From Hydrogenophilus sp. (GTDB lineage: Bacteria > Pseudomonadota > Gammaproteobacteria > Burkholderiales > Thiobacillaceae), in the NCBI GenBank assembly GCA_020725265.1, contig DYFK01000007.1, forward strand, positions 89,628-153,627: a DNA stretch of 64,000 nt. Direction: 5' to 3'. The notes under the pieces are model-generated. The model did not search any database, was not told where the DNA came from, and saw only the letters and a program-made list of their open reading frames with translations. The position numbers and the translations under genes were made by a program. Shown here in pieces: positions 34,472-43,519 of the stretch; position 1 is the stretch's first letter, and every line of letters starts with the position of its first letter.

Positions 34472-35440
34472 TCATTGGCCGGCTCCCTGCTCCTGGATGG
34501 CGCTTTTCTGGTGCAGATAGAAGTACTGCCTGGAAATGACGTCGTGCAGGGCCGCAAGATCGGCCTGCAACTGGTCGAGATGATGGTGCAGGGCCTCGGT
34601 CGACAGCGCCTCGAAATCGATGGCGCCGAGCCGGCGCCAGGCGTGCCGGGCAATATCCAGCGGCTTGTGGTAGTCGACCAGTTCCGACAGGCAGTTTTCG
34701 ATCTCGCCCAGACAGTGCTCGACGGTGCGCGGAAAGTGCGGGTCGGTCAGCAGATAGCGGACCACCGCCGGCCCGGCGACATGGACGCCGACGTGCTGGC
34801 GATACATCTGGTAGGCCGACAGCGCGTTGAGCGTGCTCATCCACAGACGCTCGCGCGCGGTCTCGGCGGCGGCCGGGTCGTCGGGCAGACGCACCGCCGA
34901 ATTGACGTCGATGATGCGGGTGGTCATGTCGGCGCGTTCCAGATTGCGACCGAGCTTGATGAACTGGTAGGCGAGGTCGTGGCTCATCGAGCCCATCAGC
35001 AGGCCGATCACCGACTGCCGACGCTCGATGATGCCGTTGAGCACCTCGTAGCGTTGGCTGCGGCCGTGGGTGGCGCGCGCGGCGTTGTCGCGCACGTACA
35101 GATAGAGGCCGTTGATGCGTTCCCAGATTTCCATCGGCAACACCTCGCGGAAGGTGCGGGTGTTCTCGCGCGCGCTGTGGATGCTGGCGATGATCGAGCC
35201 GGGATTGCGTTCATCCAGGATCAGGAAACGCATGATGTCGGCCTCGTTGGCGGCGGCGTAATGCTGGCCGTAGAGGTCGTCGAGACCGGCCACCTTGAGC
35301 AGCACGTCCCAGCCGATCGAAGCGCCACGCGGCAGATCGAGCAGCACCTGGGTGGTGCTGTTGATGAAGCGCGCGGTGTTCTCGGCGCGCTCCAGATAGC
35401 GCGCCATCCAGTACAGGTTTTCGGCGACTCGGGAAAGCAT
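34472..35440 (-). CDS. Alpha-E domain protein
   Basis: 322 aa from ATG 35440 (AGGA upstream). The start MLSRVAENLYWMARYLERAE is the hallmark of the alpha-E (DUF403) family, an all-helical domain encoded with circularly permuted ATP-grasp and proteasome-like Anbu genes. Comparative genomics links the set to a predicted peptide synthesis or ligation and turnover system; biochemical function is unproven. It lies 80 bp downstream of the ATP-grasp gene, with a heptamer repeat element between. Confidence 0.9.
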   Translation of the reverse strand: MLSRVAENLYWMARYLERAENTARFINSTTQVLLDLPRGASIGWDVLLKVAGLDDLYGQHYAAANEADIMRFLILDERNPGSIIASIHSARENTRTFREVLPMEIWERINGLYLYVRDNAARATHGRSQRYEVLNGIIERRQSVIGLLMGSMSHDLAYQFIKLGRNLERADMTTRIIDVNSAVRLPDDPAAAETARERLWMSTLNALSAYQMYRQHVGVHVAGPAVVRYLLTDPHFPRTVEHCLGEIENCLSELVDYHKPLDIARHAWRRLGAIDFEALSTEALHHHLDQLQADLAALHDVISRQYFYLHQKSAIQEQGAGQ

Positions 35441-35451
35441 GATTGATCCTG

Positions 35452-35515
35452 GCAAGTGGTGAGTGGCTAGTGGTGGGTCGTGAGTGGCGACTTGCGACTA
35501 GCCACTCACGACTCA
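35452..35515. repeat. Heptamer-built palindromic repeat, copy 1
   Basis: The stretch is made of 7-base units of the AGTGGTG/AGTGGCT kind and their complements. It can fold as GTGAGTGGCTAGT (35459-35471) / ACTAGCCACTCAC (35497-35509), or as GTCGTGAGTGGC (35477-35488) / GCCACTCACGAC (35501-35512). A related element is at 46616-46652. No coding potential. Confidence 0.7.
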
Positions 35516-35520
35516 CCGTA

Positions 35521-36966
35521 TCAATCGACGTCGACGATCCAGGTGTCCTTGGCGCCGCCGCCCTGCGACGAGTTCACCACCAGCGAGCCGGCCTGCATGG
35601 CAACGCGGGTGAGGCCGCCGGTGGTGGCGTAGAGCTGGTCGGACTGCAACACGAACGGGCGCAGGTCGAGGTGGCGAGGTTCCAGGTGGTCGTCGATCAG
35701 GGTCGGCGCGGTGGACAGCGCCAGGGTCGGCTGCGCCATGTAGTTGCGCGGATTGGCGCGGATCAGCCCGGCGAACACCTCGCGTTCCTCCGGCGTCGCG
35801 CGCGGCCCGATCAACATGCCGTAGCCGCCCGATTCGTTGGCCGGCTTCACCACCAGCTTGTCGAGGTTGGCCAGCACGTAATCGCGCTCGTCGTCGTGCA
35901 TGCACAGGTAGCTGGGCACGTTGGGGATGATCGGCTCCTGGTCCAGGTAGTACTTGATCACCTTGGGCACGTAGGCATAGACCACCTTGTCGTCGGCCAC
36001 GCCCGCTCCCGGCGCGTTGGCGATGCCGACCCGACCGGCGCGCCAGGCGCGCATCAGGCCGGCCACGCCGAGCACGGAGTCGGCGCGAAAGGACTCGGGA
36101 TCGAGAAAATCGTCGTCGATGCGCCGGTAGATCACGTCCACCCGGCGCAGGCCGGAGATGGTCTTCATGTAGACACAGTCATCGTCGCCGACCACCAGAT
36201 CGTCGCCCTCGACCAGGAAGGCGCCCATCTTCTGGGCCAGATAGCTGTGCTCGAAATACGCGGAATTGAAGATGCCCGGCGTCAGCACCGCGATCACCGG
36301 CCGCGTGCCCGAGCGCGGCGACAGCGCCGCCAGGGTGTCGTGCAGACGGGTCGGATAGTCGTCGACCGGCATGATCGCGGTTTCCTGGAACAGCTCGGGA
36401 AACAGTCGTTTCATCAGTTGCCGGTTCTCCAGCATGTAGGACACGCCGGAAGGCACGCGCAGGTTGTCTTCCAGCACGTAGACGGTGCCGTCGCCATCGC
36501 GCACCAGATCGGTGCCGCAGACGTGCGCCCAGACCCCAAAACGGGGCCGCATGCCGACGCACTGGGGACGGAAGTTGCGGGAACCCGCGAGCACCTCGAT
36601 CGGGAACACGCCATCCCGGACGATGCGCTGGTCGTTGTAGAGATCGTCGATGAACAGGTTGAGCGCGGTCAGCCGCTGTTTCAGGCCCGCCTCGATGCGC
36701 GCCCATTCCTTGCGCGCCATCACGCGCGGAATGATGTCGAACGGCCAGGCGCGGTCGATGTTTCCGGCCTCGCTGTAGACCGTGAAGGTGATGCCCATGG
36801 TCATGATCGCCGCGTTCACCGCCTGCCGACGCGCCTCCAGGGCGCTGGCGTCGAGCGCGCCGAGATGCTCGAACAGGGCGCGCGCGGCCGGACGTGGCCG
36901 GCCGTCGGCATCGATCAGTTCATCGAAAAATTCACTGGCGGGATAGGGACGCTCGACCAGACTCAT
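35521..36966 (-). CDS. Circularly permuted ATP-grasp protein (DUF404/DUF407)
   Basis: 481 aa, ATG 36966 with GGAG eight bases upstream. Type 2 circularly permuted ATP-grasp landmarks: ITFTVYSEAGNIDRAWPFDI near the N-terminus, VRDGDGTVYVLEDNLRVPSG, FNSAYFEHSYLAQKMG, and VVKPANESGGYGMLIGP near residue 380. Such enzymes are predicted amide-forming ligases, in operons with alpha-E, transglutaminase-like and Anbu genes. It is divergent from the proteasome-like gene at 37077 and upstream of the alpha-E gene. No transglutaminase gene is seen next to it here. Confidence 0.9.
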   Translation of the reverse strand: MSLVERPYPASEFFDELIDADGRPRPAARALFEHLGALDASALEARRQAVNAAIMTMGITFTVYSEAGNIDRAWPFDIIPRVMARKEWARIEAGLKQRLTALNLFIDDLYNDQRIVRDGVFPIEVLAGSRNFRPQCVGMRPRFGVWAHVCGTDLVRDGDGTVYVLEDNLRVPSGVSYMLENRQLMKRLFPELFQETAIMPVDDYPTRLHDTLAALSPRSGTRPVIAVLTPGIFNSAYFEHSYLAQKMGAFLVEGDDLVVGDDDCVYMKTISGLRRVDVIYRRIDDDFLDPESFRADSVLGVAGLMRAWRAGRVGIANAPGAGVADDKVVYAYVPKVIKYYLDQEPIIPNVPSYLCMHDDERDYVLANLDKLVVKPANESGGYGMLIGPRATPEEREVFAGLIRANPRNYMAQPTLALSTAPTLIDDHLEPRHLDLRPFVLQSDQLYATTGGLTRVAMQAGSLVVNSSQGGGAKDTWIVDVD

Positions 36967-37076
36967 GACATGCTCCTGTTTCTGGCCTGATCTTTGCAAG
37001 GAGCGTGCCAGTCGTCGGCCGGCCATGGTCCGGGCCGGCCGCCCGTTCGTCCTGTTCCACCAAGGGGGATTTCGTC

Positions 37077-37817
37077 GTGACGTATTGCGTAGGCATGCTG
37101 ATGGAAACCGGTCTGGTATTCCTCTCCGACACCCGCACCAATGCCGGGGTCGACCAGATCAACACCTTCCGCAAGATGAGCGTGTTCGAACAACCTGGCG
37201 AGCGCGTGCTGGTATTGCTCTCGGCCGGCAACCTGGCGCTCACCCAGGCGGTGGTCAGCCTGCTGTTCGAACGTCAGGGCCGCGAGGGCGAGAGTCTGCT
37301 CAACGTGCCCAACCTGTTCGAGGCCGCGCGCCACGTCGGCGACTGCCTGCGCGAGGTGCACAAGCGCGACGCCGAGGCATTCAAGGCCTTCGGTATCGAT
37401 TTCAACGCCAGCTTCCTGCTCGGCGGCCAGATCCGCGGCGAACGCATGCGCCTGTTCAACCTCTACGCCGCCGGCAATTTCGTCGAGGCGACCCCGGACA
37501 CCCCGTATTTCCAGATTGGCGAATCCAAGTACGGCAAGCCCATCATCGACCGCATCTTCAACTGGCGCAGCTCGCTCGACGCGGCCGCCAAATGCGCGCT
37601 GATCTCGATGGATTCGACGCTGAAATCCAACCTGTCGGTGGGCATGCCGCTGGACATGCTCTGTTACGCCCGCGACCGCCTGCGCGTCGAACACCGCGCC
37701 CGCATCAATGCCGACGATCCCTACTTCAACAGCCTGCGCGAAGCCTGGGGCGAACGCATCAAACGCGCGTTCGCCGATCTGCCGGAACTGGACTGGGAAA
37801 ACTGCGGCAAGCGCTGA
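37077..37817 (+). CDS. Proteasome-type protease, Anbu family
   Basis: 246 aa from GTG 37077 with AGGGGG upstream. The mature start MTYCVGMLMETGLVFLSDTR is that of Anbu, with Thr2 as candidate nucleophile. The Ntn-hydrolase core continues with DQINTFRKMSVFE, LLSAGNLALTQAVV and NASFLLGGQIRGE. Anbu assembles as an open helical ring and co-occurs with ATP-grasp and alpha-E genes, which are divergently encoded here. Peptidase activity has been hard to demonstrate for the family. HslV is shorter and starts differently. Confidence 0.9.
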   Translation: MTYCVGMLMETGLVFLSDTRTNAGVDQINTFRKMSVFEQPGERVLVLLSAGNLALTQAVVSLLFERQGREGESLLNVPNLFEAARHVGDCLREVHKRDAEAFKAFGIDFNASFLLGGQIRGERMRLFNLYAAGNFVEATPDTPYFQIGESKYGKPIIDRIFNWRSSLDAAAKCALISMDSTLKSNLSVGMPLDMLCYARDRLRVEHRARINADDPYFNSLREAWGERIKRAFADLPELDWENCGKR

Positions 37818-37861
37818 CCCCGGACAATCACCCGCGAACGCCCAATTCCGGGCATACCGTA

Positions 37862-37884
37862 GTGCGTACGCACCCATCCGGTGC
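37862..37884. promoter_or_regulatory. NtrC-type binding site upstream of nirB
   Basis: GCACC-catcc-GGTGC (37870-37884) matches the NtrC dyad TGCACC-N5-GGTGCA at every core base. It overlaps a second palindrome GTGCGTACGCAC (37862-37873). It is about 55 bp before the -24 element, within activator range. Confidence 0.7.
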
Positions 37885-37937
37885 ATGAACTCCCGGCCGC
37901 GCGCCCGATTCCTTACGATTCCGTGACCATCCGCGCC

Positions 37938-37953
37938 TGGCATGGGCATTGCT
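37938..37953 (+). promoter_or_regulatory. Sigma54 promoter of nirB
   Basis: TGGCATGGGCATTGCT: GG at 37939-37940 and GC at 37951-37952 with the obligatory 10-base gap, close to consensus TGGCAC-N5-TTGCW. Start expected near 37964. Confidence 0.82.
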
Positions 37954-37962
37954 AGTAGCCAG

Positions 37963-38031
37963 TCAGGCCGCACGGCCTGAGCGATCTTGGACAACGGCGT
38001 CCGTTCCCCTGGGGGCGGCGCCGTTTTTTTT
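37963..38031 (+). promoter_or_regulatory. ANTAR-type antitermination leader of nirB operon
   Basis: Hairpin 1: TCAGGCC/GGCCTGA (37963-37980). Hairpin 2: GGAC-AACGGC-GTCC (37989-38002), a hexaloop with A at position 1 and G at position 4, the ANTAR RNA recognition rule. Its 3' half overlaps the 5' arm of a terminator ACGGCG/CGCCGT (37994-38024) with a T8 run to 38031, so the two folds are mutually exclusive. NasT, encoded downstream, is the expected antiterminator. The loop of hairpin 1 (CGCACG or GCAC) does not obey the A1/G4 rule. Confidence 0.75.
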
Positions 38032-38054
38032 CGCCCTTTCATCGAGGCAATGGC

Positions 38055-40538
38055 ATGGCACGCATGAAACTGGTTCTCGTGGGCAACGGCATGGCCGGTG
38101 TCCGCGCCCTGGAGGAGCTGCTGAAGGCGGCGCCCGACCTGTACGACATCACGGTGTTCGGCGACGAGCCACACCCCAACTACAACCGCATCATGCTGTC
38201 GCCAGTGCTGGCCGGCGAGCAGGCGGTGGAACAGATCATCCTGAACGACCGCGACTGGTACGCCAGCCACGGCATCGTCCTGTACACCGGCAAGCGCGTG
38301 GTCAGGATCGACCGCCGTGAGCGCTACGTCGAGGCCGACGACGGCACCCGGGCCGGCTACGACCGCCTGCTTCTGGCCACCGGCTCCCGGCCCTTCATGC
38401 TGCCGGTCGCGGGGGCCGACCTGGACGGCGTGGTCGGCTTCCGCGACATCGCCGATGTCGAACGCATGATCGACGCTGCGTCGCGATACCGGCACGCGGT
38501 GGTGATCGGCGGCGGCCTGCTCGGCCTGGAGGCGGCCAACGGTCTCAAGGCGCGCGGCATGGACGTCAGCGTCGTCCACATCGCCGACTGGCTGCTGGAG
38601 CGGCAACTGGACGAGCCGGCGGCGCGCCTGCTGCAACGCAACCTGGAAGCGCGTGGACTGAAATTCCTGCTCGGCAGGCGGACCGCGGAACTGCTGCCGG
38701 GCACGGCCGAACCCGGGGCCGGCGGCAATGCCCGGGTCGGCGCGATCCGCTTCAAGGATGGCGAGGAAATCCCCGCCGATCTGGTGGTCATGGCCGTCGG
38801 CATCCGCCCCAACACCGCGCTGGCGGAGTCGGCCGGCCTGCGCTGCGAGCGTGGCATCGTGGTCAACGACACCATGCAAACCTTCGATCCGCGCATCTAC
38901 GCGATCGGCGAATGCGTCAGCCATCGTGGCGTCGCCTACGGCCTGGTGGCGCCGCTGTTCGAGCAGGCCAGGGTCTGCGCCAACCATCTGGCCGAGCATG
39001 GCGTCGGCCGTTATCAGGGTTCGATGGTCTCGACCAAGCTCAAGGTGACCGGCATCGACCTGTTCTCGGCCGGCGATTTCATGGGCGGCGAGGGACGCGA
39101 GGAGATTGTGTTCCAGGATCCCGGCCGGGGCGCCTACAAGAAGCTGGTGCTCAAGGACAACCGGCTGGCCGGCGCCTGCCTGTACGGCGACACCCTGGAC
39201 GGCGCCTGGTATTTCGAGCTGATGCGCGACGGCACCGACGTCTCCGATTTCCGCGACCGGCTGCTGTTCGGTCGCCACCACATCGGCGACAGCGGAAATT
39301 GCGGCGGCGCCAGCGGCGAGGAGAAGACGCGTCTGCTGTCGATGCCCGATTCCGCCGAAATCTGCGGCTGCAACGGCGTATGCAAGGGCGACATCATCCA
39401 GGCCATCCGCGACAAGAAGCTGTTCACGCTCGACGAGGTGCGCGCGCACACCAAGGCCTCGGCTTCCTGCGGTTCCTGCACCGGTCTGGTGGAAACCCTG
39501 CTGGCGGCGACGGTGGGCGGCGACCATTCGACCGCGCCTTCGAGAAAGCCGCTGTGCGCCTGCACCGACCACACCCACGACGAAATCCGCGCGGCCATCG
39601 CCGGCCAGGGCCTGAAAACCATGGCCGAGACCATGGCCGCGCTCGACTGGAAGACGCCGGACGGCTGCGGCAAGTGCCGGCCTGCGCTCAACTACTACCT
39701 GCTGTGCGCCTGGCCGACGGAATACGTGGACGACGCCCAGTCGCGCTTCATCAACGAACGTGCCCACGGCAACATCCAGAAGGACGGCACGTTCTCTGTG
39801 GTGCCGCGCATGTGGGGCGGCCTGACCAATCCAAAGGAATTGCGCGCGATCGCGGACGTCGCCGAGAAATTCAGGGTACCCGAGGTGAAGATCACCGGTG
39901 GCCAGCGCATCGACCTGTTCGGTATCCGCAAGGAAGACCTGCCGGCGGTGTGGAAGGATCTGTCGGACGCCGGCTTCGTCTCCGGCCACGCCTACGGCAA
40001 GGCGCTGCGCACGGTGAAGACCTGCGTCGGCAGCCAGTGGTGCCGGTTCGGCACACAGGATTCGACCGGCCTGGGCGTCCGGCTGGAACGGATGACCTGG
40101 GGTTCCTGGATGCCGCACAAGTTCAAGCTGGCGGTATCCGGCTGCCCGCGCAACTGCGCCGAGGCGACCATCAAGGATTTCGGCGTGGTCTGCGTCGATT
40201 CCGGCTACGAACTGCACGTCGGCGGCAACGGCGGCATCAAGGTGCGGGTCACCGACCTGCTCTGTCGCGTCGCCACTGAAGCCGAGGTGCTGGAGCACTG
40301 CGCCGCCTTCACCCAGCTTTACCGCGAGGAAGCCCATTACCTGGAGCGCACCGCGCCCTGGCTCGAACGGGTCGGCCTCCATCACATCCGGGCGCGCGTG
40401 GTCGACGACGCGGACTCGCGCGCGGCGCTGGCCGAACGCTTCCGGGTTTCACAAATACCGGCCCAGGCCGATCCCTGGAAAGCGCGCACCGAGGGCGCGT
40501 TGAAACGCGAATTCACCCCCCTGGCGAATCTGGCCTGA
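38055..40538 (+). CDS. nirB: Assimilatory nitrite reductase [NAD(P)H], large subunit
   Basis: 827 aa. N-terminal FAD/NAD-binding half (about 1-320; VLVGNGMAGVRALEELL and VIGGGLLGLEAANGLKARG), two BFD-like [2Fe-2S] domains (about 425-550; CGCNGVCKGDI, ASCGSCTGLVE, CGKCRPALNY), then the sirohaem/[4Fe-4S] domain with KTCVGSQWCRFG and SGCPRNCAEA supplying the four Cys. Reduces nitrite to ammonium in the cytoplasm. First gene of nirB-nirD-nasA-nasT. Start ATG 38055 is 25 bp after the leader terminator. Confidence 0.95.
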   Translation: MARMKLVLVGNGMAGVRALEELLKAAPDLYDITVFGDEPHPNYNRIMLSPVLAGEQAVEQIILNDRDWYASHGIVLYTGKRVVRIDRRERYVEADDGTRAGYDRLLLATGSRPFMLPVAGADLDGVVGFRDIADVERMIDAASRYRHAVVIGGGLLGLEAANGLKARGMDVSVVHIADWLLERQLDEPAARLLQRNLEARGLKFLLGRRTAELLPGTAEPGAGGNARVGAIRFKDGEEIPADLVVMAVGIRPNTALAESAGLRCERGIVVNDTMQTFDPRIYAIGECVSHRGVAYGLVAPLFEQARVCANHLAEHGVGRYQGSMVSTKLKVTGIDLFSAGDFMGGEGREEIVFQDPGRGAYKKLVLKDNRLAGACLYGDTLDGAWYFELMRDGTDVSDFRDRLLFGRHHIGDSGNCGGASGEEKTRLLSMPDSAEICGCNGVCKGDIIQAIRDKKLFTLDEVRAHTKASASCGSCTGLVETLLAATVGGDHSTAPSRKPLCACTDHTHDEIRAAIAGQGLKTMAETMAALDWKTPDGCGKCRPALNYYLLCAWPTEYVDDAQSRFINERAHGNIQKDGTFSVVPRMWGGLTNPKELRAIADVAEKFRVPEVKITGGQRIDLFGIRKEDLPAVWKDLSDAGFVSGHAYGKALRTVKTCVGSQWCRFGTQDSTGLGVRLERMTWGSWMPHKFKLAVSGCPRNCAEATIKDFGVVCVDSGYELHVGGNGGIKVRVTDLLCRVATEAEVLEHCAAFTQLYREEAHYLERTAPWLERVGLHHIRARVVDDADSRAALAERFRVSQIPAQADPWKARTEGALKREFTPLANLA

Positions 40539-40554
40539 GCACGAGGACATGGAT

Positions 40555-40893
40555 ATGAACGACCACTGGATACCTGTCGGACGACTCGACGACATTCCCC
40601 GCCAAGGCGCGCGCGTGGTGACCACGCCGGCTGGCGACATCGCCCTGTTCCGCACCCTGGACGATCAGGTTTTCGCCCTGCGCGACCGTTGTCCGCACAA
40701 GGGCGGCCCGCTGTCGCAGGGTATCGTCCACGGCCGGCGCGTGGCCTGCCCGCTGCACGACTGGAAGATCGAGCTCGACAGCGGCCTGGCGGTCGCGCCC
40801 GACCAGGGCTGCGCGGCGCGCTACCCGACGCGGGTGGAGGACGGCCGCGTCAGCCTGTCGCTGACACCGGACACGGGTTGCCCGAATGCCTGA
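40555..40893 (+). CDS. nirD: Nitrite reductase small subunit (Rieske-like)
   Basis: 112 aa from ATG 40555, chosen because GAGG lies eight bases upstream; ATG 40549 is too close to it. Rieske fold with CPHKGGPLSQ and CPLHDWKIEL, which fit a Rieske-type cluster. It is 16 bp after nirB and its last 8 bases overlap nasA, so the three are coupled. Confidence 0.92.
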   Translation: MNDHWIPVGRLDDIPRQGARVVTTPAGDIALFRTLDDQVFALRDRCPHKGGPLSQGIVHGRRVACPLHDWKIELDSGLAVAPDQGCAARYPTRVEDGRVSLSLTPDTGCPNA

Positions 40894-43519
40894 AGCCGTC
40901 ACCCGCACCACCTGCCCTTACTGCGGCGTCGGCTGCGGTGTGCTGGCGAGCCGGGCGGGCGACGGCTGGAGCGTGCGCGGCGACCCGGAACATCCGGCCA
41001 ATTTCGGCCGGCTCTGCTCCAAGGGCGCGGCGCTGGCCGATACCCTGGGCCTGGACGAACGCCTGTTGCATCCGGAAATCGGCGGCCGGCGGGTATCCTG
41101 GGACGTGGCCATCGATACCGTCGCCGAGCGTTTCCGGCGCACCCTCGCCGAACACGGGCCGGAATCCGTCGCCTTCTACGTGTCCGGCCAGTTGCTGACC
41201 GAGGACTACTACGTCGCCAACAAGCTGATGAAGGGCTACCTCGGCTCCGGCAACATCGACACCAATTCGCGTCTGTGCATGTCCTCGGCGGTGGCCGGGC
41301 ACAAGCGCGCCTTCGGCGCCGACGTGGTGCCGGGCTGCTACCAGGATCCGGAACAGGCCGACCTGGTGGTGCTGGCTGGTTCCAACGCCGCCTGGACGCA
41401 TCCGGTACTGTTCCAACGCCTGGTCGCGGCCAGGCGGGCGCGCCCGGAAATGCGCGTGGTGATCATCGACCCGCGCCGGACCGCCACCCGCGAGCTGGCG
41501 CAGGAGCCCGACGACCTGCATCTGGCCTTGCGGCCGGGCAGCGACATCTGGCTGTGGAACGGCCTGCTGGAATACCTGAAGCGCGCGGACGCGCTCGACT
41601 GGCGCTATCTGGAAGCGCATGTCGAAGGCTTCGGCGAGACCCTGGCGGCGGTGGCCGGCCTGGACATTCCGGAAACCGCGCGCCGATGCGGCCTGGAGGA
41701 AGCCGGGGTGGCGGCGTTTTTCCGGATGTTCGCGACCACGCCGAAAACGGTCACCCTGTTCTCCCAGGGCATCAACCAGTCGGCGTCCGGCACCGACCAG
41801 GTCAACGCCATCCTCAACGCGCACCTGGCCACCGGCCGCATCGGCAAACCAGGGGCGACGCCGTTCTCGATCACCGGCCAGCCCAACGCCATGGGGGGGC
41901 GCGAGGTCGGCGGTCTGGCCAACCAACTGGCCGCGCACATGGATTTCACCGATCCGGACATCGACCGGGTCGGCCGTTTCTGGAACGCGCCGAACATGGC
42001 GCGCCGGCCCGGCCTGAAGGCGGTCGAGTTGTTCCAGGCGGTGCGCGACGGCCGCGTCAAGGCGTTGTGGATCATGGCCACCAATCCGGCGCTGAGCCTG
42101 CCCGACGCGGACGCGGTGACGGCGGCGCTGCGCGCCTGTCCGTTCGTGGTGGTCTCCGAAGTCACCGCCCACACCGACACCGCCCGTCATGCTCACGTGC
42201 TGCTGCCGGCCGCCGCCTGGGGTGAGAAGGACGGCACGGTCACCAATTCCGAGCGGCGGGTGTCCCGTCAACGCGCGTTCCTGCCGCTGCCCGGCGAGGC
42301 GCGACCGGACTGGCGGATCATCGCCGACGTCGCCCGGCGCATGGGCCACGCCGGCTTCGAGTATGCCGGGGTCGCCGACATCTTCGCCGAACACGCGGCG
42401 TTGTCCGGGTTCGAGAACGACGGCGCGCGCGCGTTCGATCTGGCAGCGCTCGCACACGCCGCGTACGACACACTGCCCCCGACGCGGTGGCCGGCGCGGG
42501 CGGGGGCCGACAACGCCCGCCTGTTCGCCGACGGACGCTTTTCAACGGCCAGCGGCAAGGCGCGCATGCTGCCGATCCGGCCACGTGCCCCGGTCCACGT
42601 CGCGGATGCCGGGCACCCCTGGCTGCTCAACACCGGCCGCGTCCGCGACCAATGGCACGGCATGACCCGTACCGGCAAATCCGCCCGCCTGCTGGCGCAC
42701 ATCGCCGAGCCCTGCCTGGACATCCATCCGGACGATGCCCGCCGCGTCGGCCTGCGCGACGGCGATCTGGCCCGGGTCGGCAACGCGCGCGGCGAACTGC
42801 TGCTGCGCGTCGCCGAAAACCCCGGCCAGCGTGTTGGCGATGTGTTCGCGCCGATTCACTGGAACGATCAGTTCAGCGCGCGCGCGCGCGTGGACGCGCT
42901 GGTCGCCGCCGAGACCGACCCGATCTCCGGACAGCCGGAGTTCAAGCGCACGCCGGTGGCGGTGGCGCCCTACGCCGCCGGCTGGCATGGTTTCGTGATG
43001 GCCCGCTCGGCGCTCGACGGATTGCCCGGCGAATACTGGACGCGCATCCGCGCCGGCGCCTGCTGGCGCCATGAACTGGCCGGCATGGAAACCGAGCTGG
43101 ACGCCGCCGCGCGTCTGCGCGCCCGGCTGGGTGCCGGCGGCGACTGGCTGGAGATGGCCGACGCCGGCGCCGGCCGCCATCGCGGCGCGCTGATCGAGAA
43201 CGACCGCCTGATCGCGCTGTATTTCCTGGAACGCGACGCCGCCGCGTTGCCGCCGCGCCACTGGCTGGAAACCCTGTTCGCGCGCGCGACGCTGGACGAA
43301 GCCGAGCGTCGTGCCCTGCTGCTCGGCCGCCCGGCCGAAGCCGCGCCGGATCATGGGCGCGTGGTCTGCGCCTGTTTCGGTGTCGGCGAAGCCAGCCTGA
43401 TCGAGGCCATCACCGCCGGCGCGCGTTCGCTGGAAGCACTCGGCCAACGCCTCAAGGCCGGTGGCAACTGCGGCTCCTGCATCCCCGAACTGAAACGCCT
43501 GCTGCGACAACATCCATGA
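40886..43519 (+). CDS. nasA: Assimilatory nitrate reductase catalytic subunit
   Basis: 877 aa. Molybdopterin oxidoreductase with an N-terminal [4Fe-4S] motif (CPYCGVGC at 10-17 and a fourth Cys in GRLCSKG), SNAAWTHPVLFQRL, GINQSASGTDQVNAI and TGQPNAMGGREVGG bis-MGD contacts, a molydopterin-dinucleotide domain from about 550 (NTGRVRDQWHGMTRTGKS), and a C-terminal BFD-like [2Fe-2S] domain (VVCACFGVGEASLI..GGNCGSC). It lacks a Tat signal, as expected for the cytoplasmic assimilatory enzyme. No separate flavoprotein subunit is adjacent; electrons may reach it through the BFD domain. Confidence 0.94.
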   Translation: MPEAVTRTTCPYCGVGCGVLASRAGDGWSVRGDPEHPANFGRLCSKGAALADTLGLDERLLHPEIGGRRVSWDVAIDTVAERFRRTLAEHGPESVAFYVSGQLLTEDYYVANKLMKGYLGSGNIDTNSRLCMSSAVAGHKRAFGADVVPGCYQDPEQADLVVLAGSNAAWTHPVLFQRLVAARRARPEMRVVIIDPRRTATRELAQEPDDLHLALRPGSDIWLWNGLLEYLKRADALDWRYLEAHVEGFGETLAAVAGLDIPETARRCGLEEAGVAAFFRMFATTPKTVTLFSQGINQSASGTDQVNAILNAHLATGRIGKPGATPFSITGQPNAMGGREVGGLANQLAAHMDFTDPDIDRVGRFWNAPNMARRPGLKAVELFQAVRDGRVKALWIMATNPALSLPDADAVTAALRACPFVVVSEVTAHTDTARHAHVLLPAAAWGEKDGTVTNSERRVSRQRAFLPLPGEARPDWRIIADVARRMGHAGFEYAGVADIFAEHAALSGFENDGARAFDLAALAHAAYDTLPPTRWPARAGADNARLFADGRFSTASGKARMLPIRPRAPVHVADAGHPWLLNTGRVRDQWHGMTRTGKSARLLAHIAEPCLDIHPDDARRVGLRDGDLARVGNARGELLLRVAENPGQRVGDVFAPIHWNDQFSARARVDALVAAETDPISGQPEFKRTPVAVAPYAAGWHGFVMARSALDGLPGEYWTRIRAGACWRHELAGMETELDAAARLRARLGAGGDWLEMADAGAGRHRGALIENDRLIALYFLERDAAALPPRHWLETLFARATLDEAERRALLLGRPAEAAPDHGRVVCACFGVGEASLIEAITAGARSLEALGQRLKAGGNCGSCIPELKRLLRQHP

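Noticed and set aside
36963..40385. 1140-codon minus-strand open frame across Anbu and nirB
   Set aside because: Shadow of nirB and Anbu, both of which have full family motifs on the plus strand.
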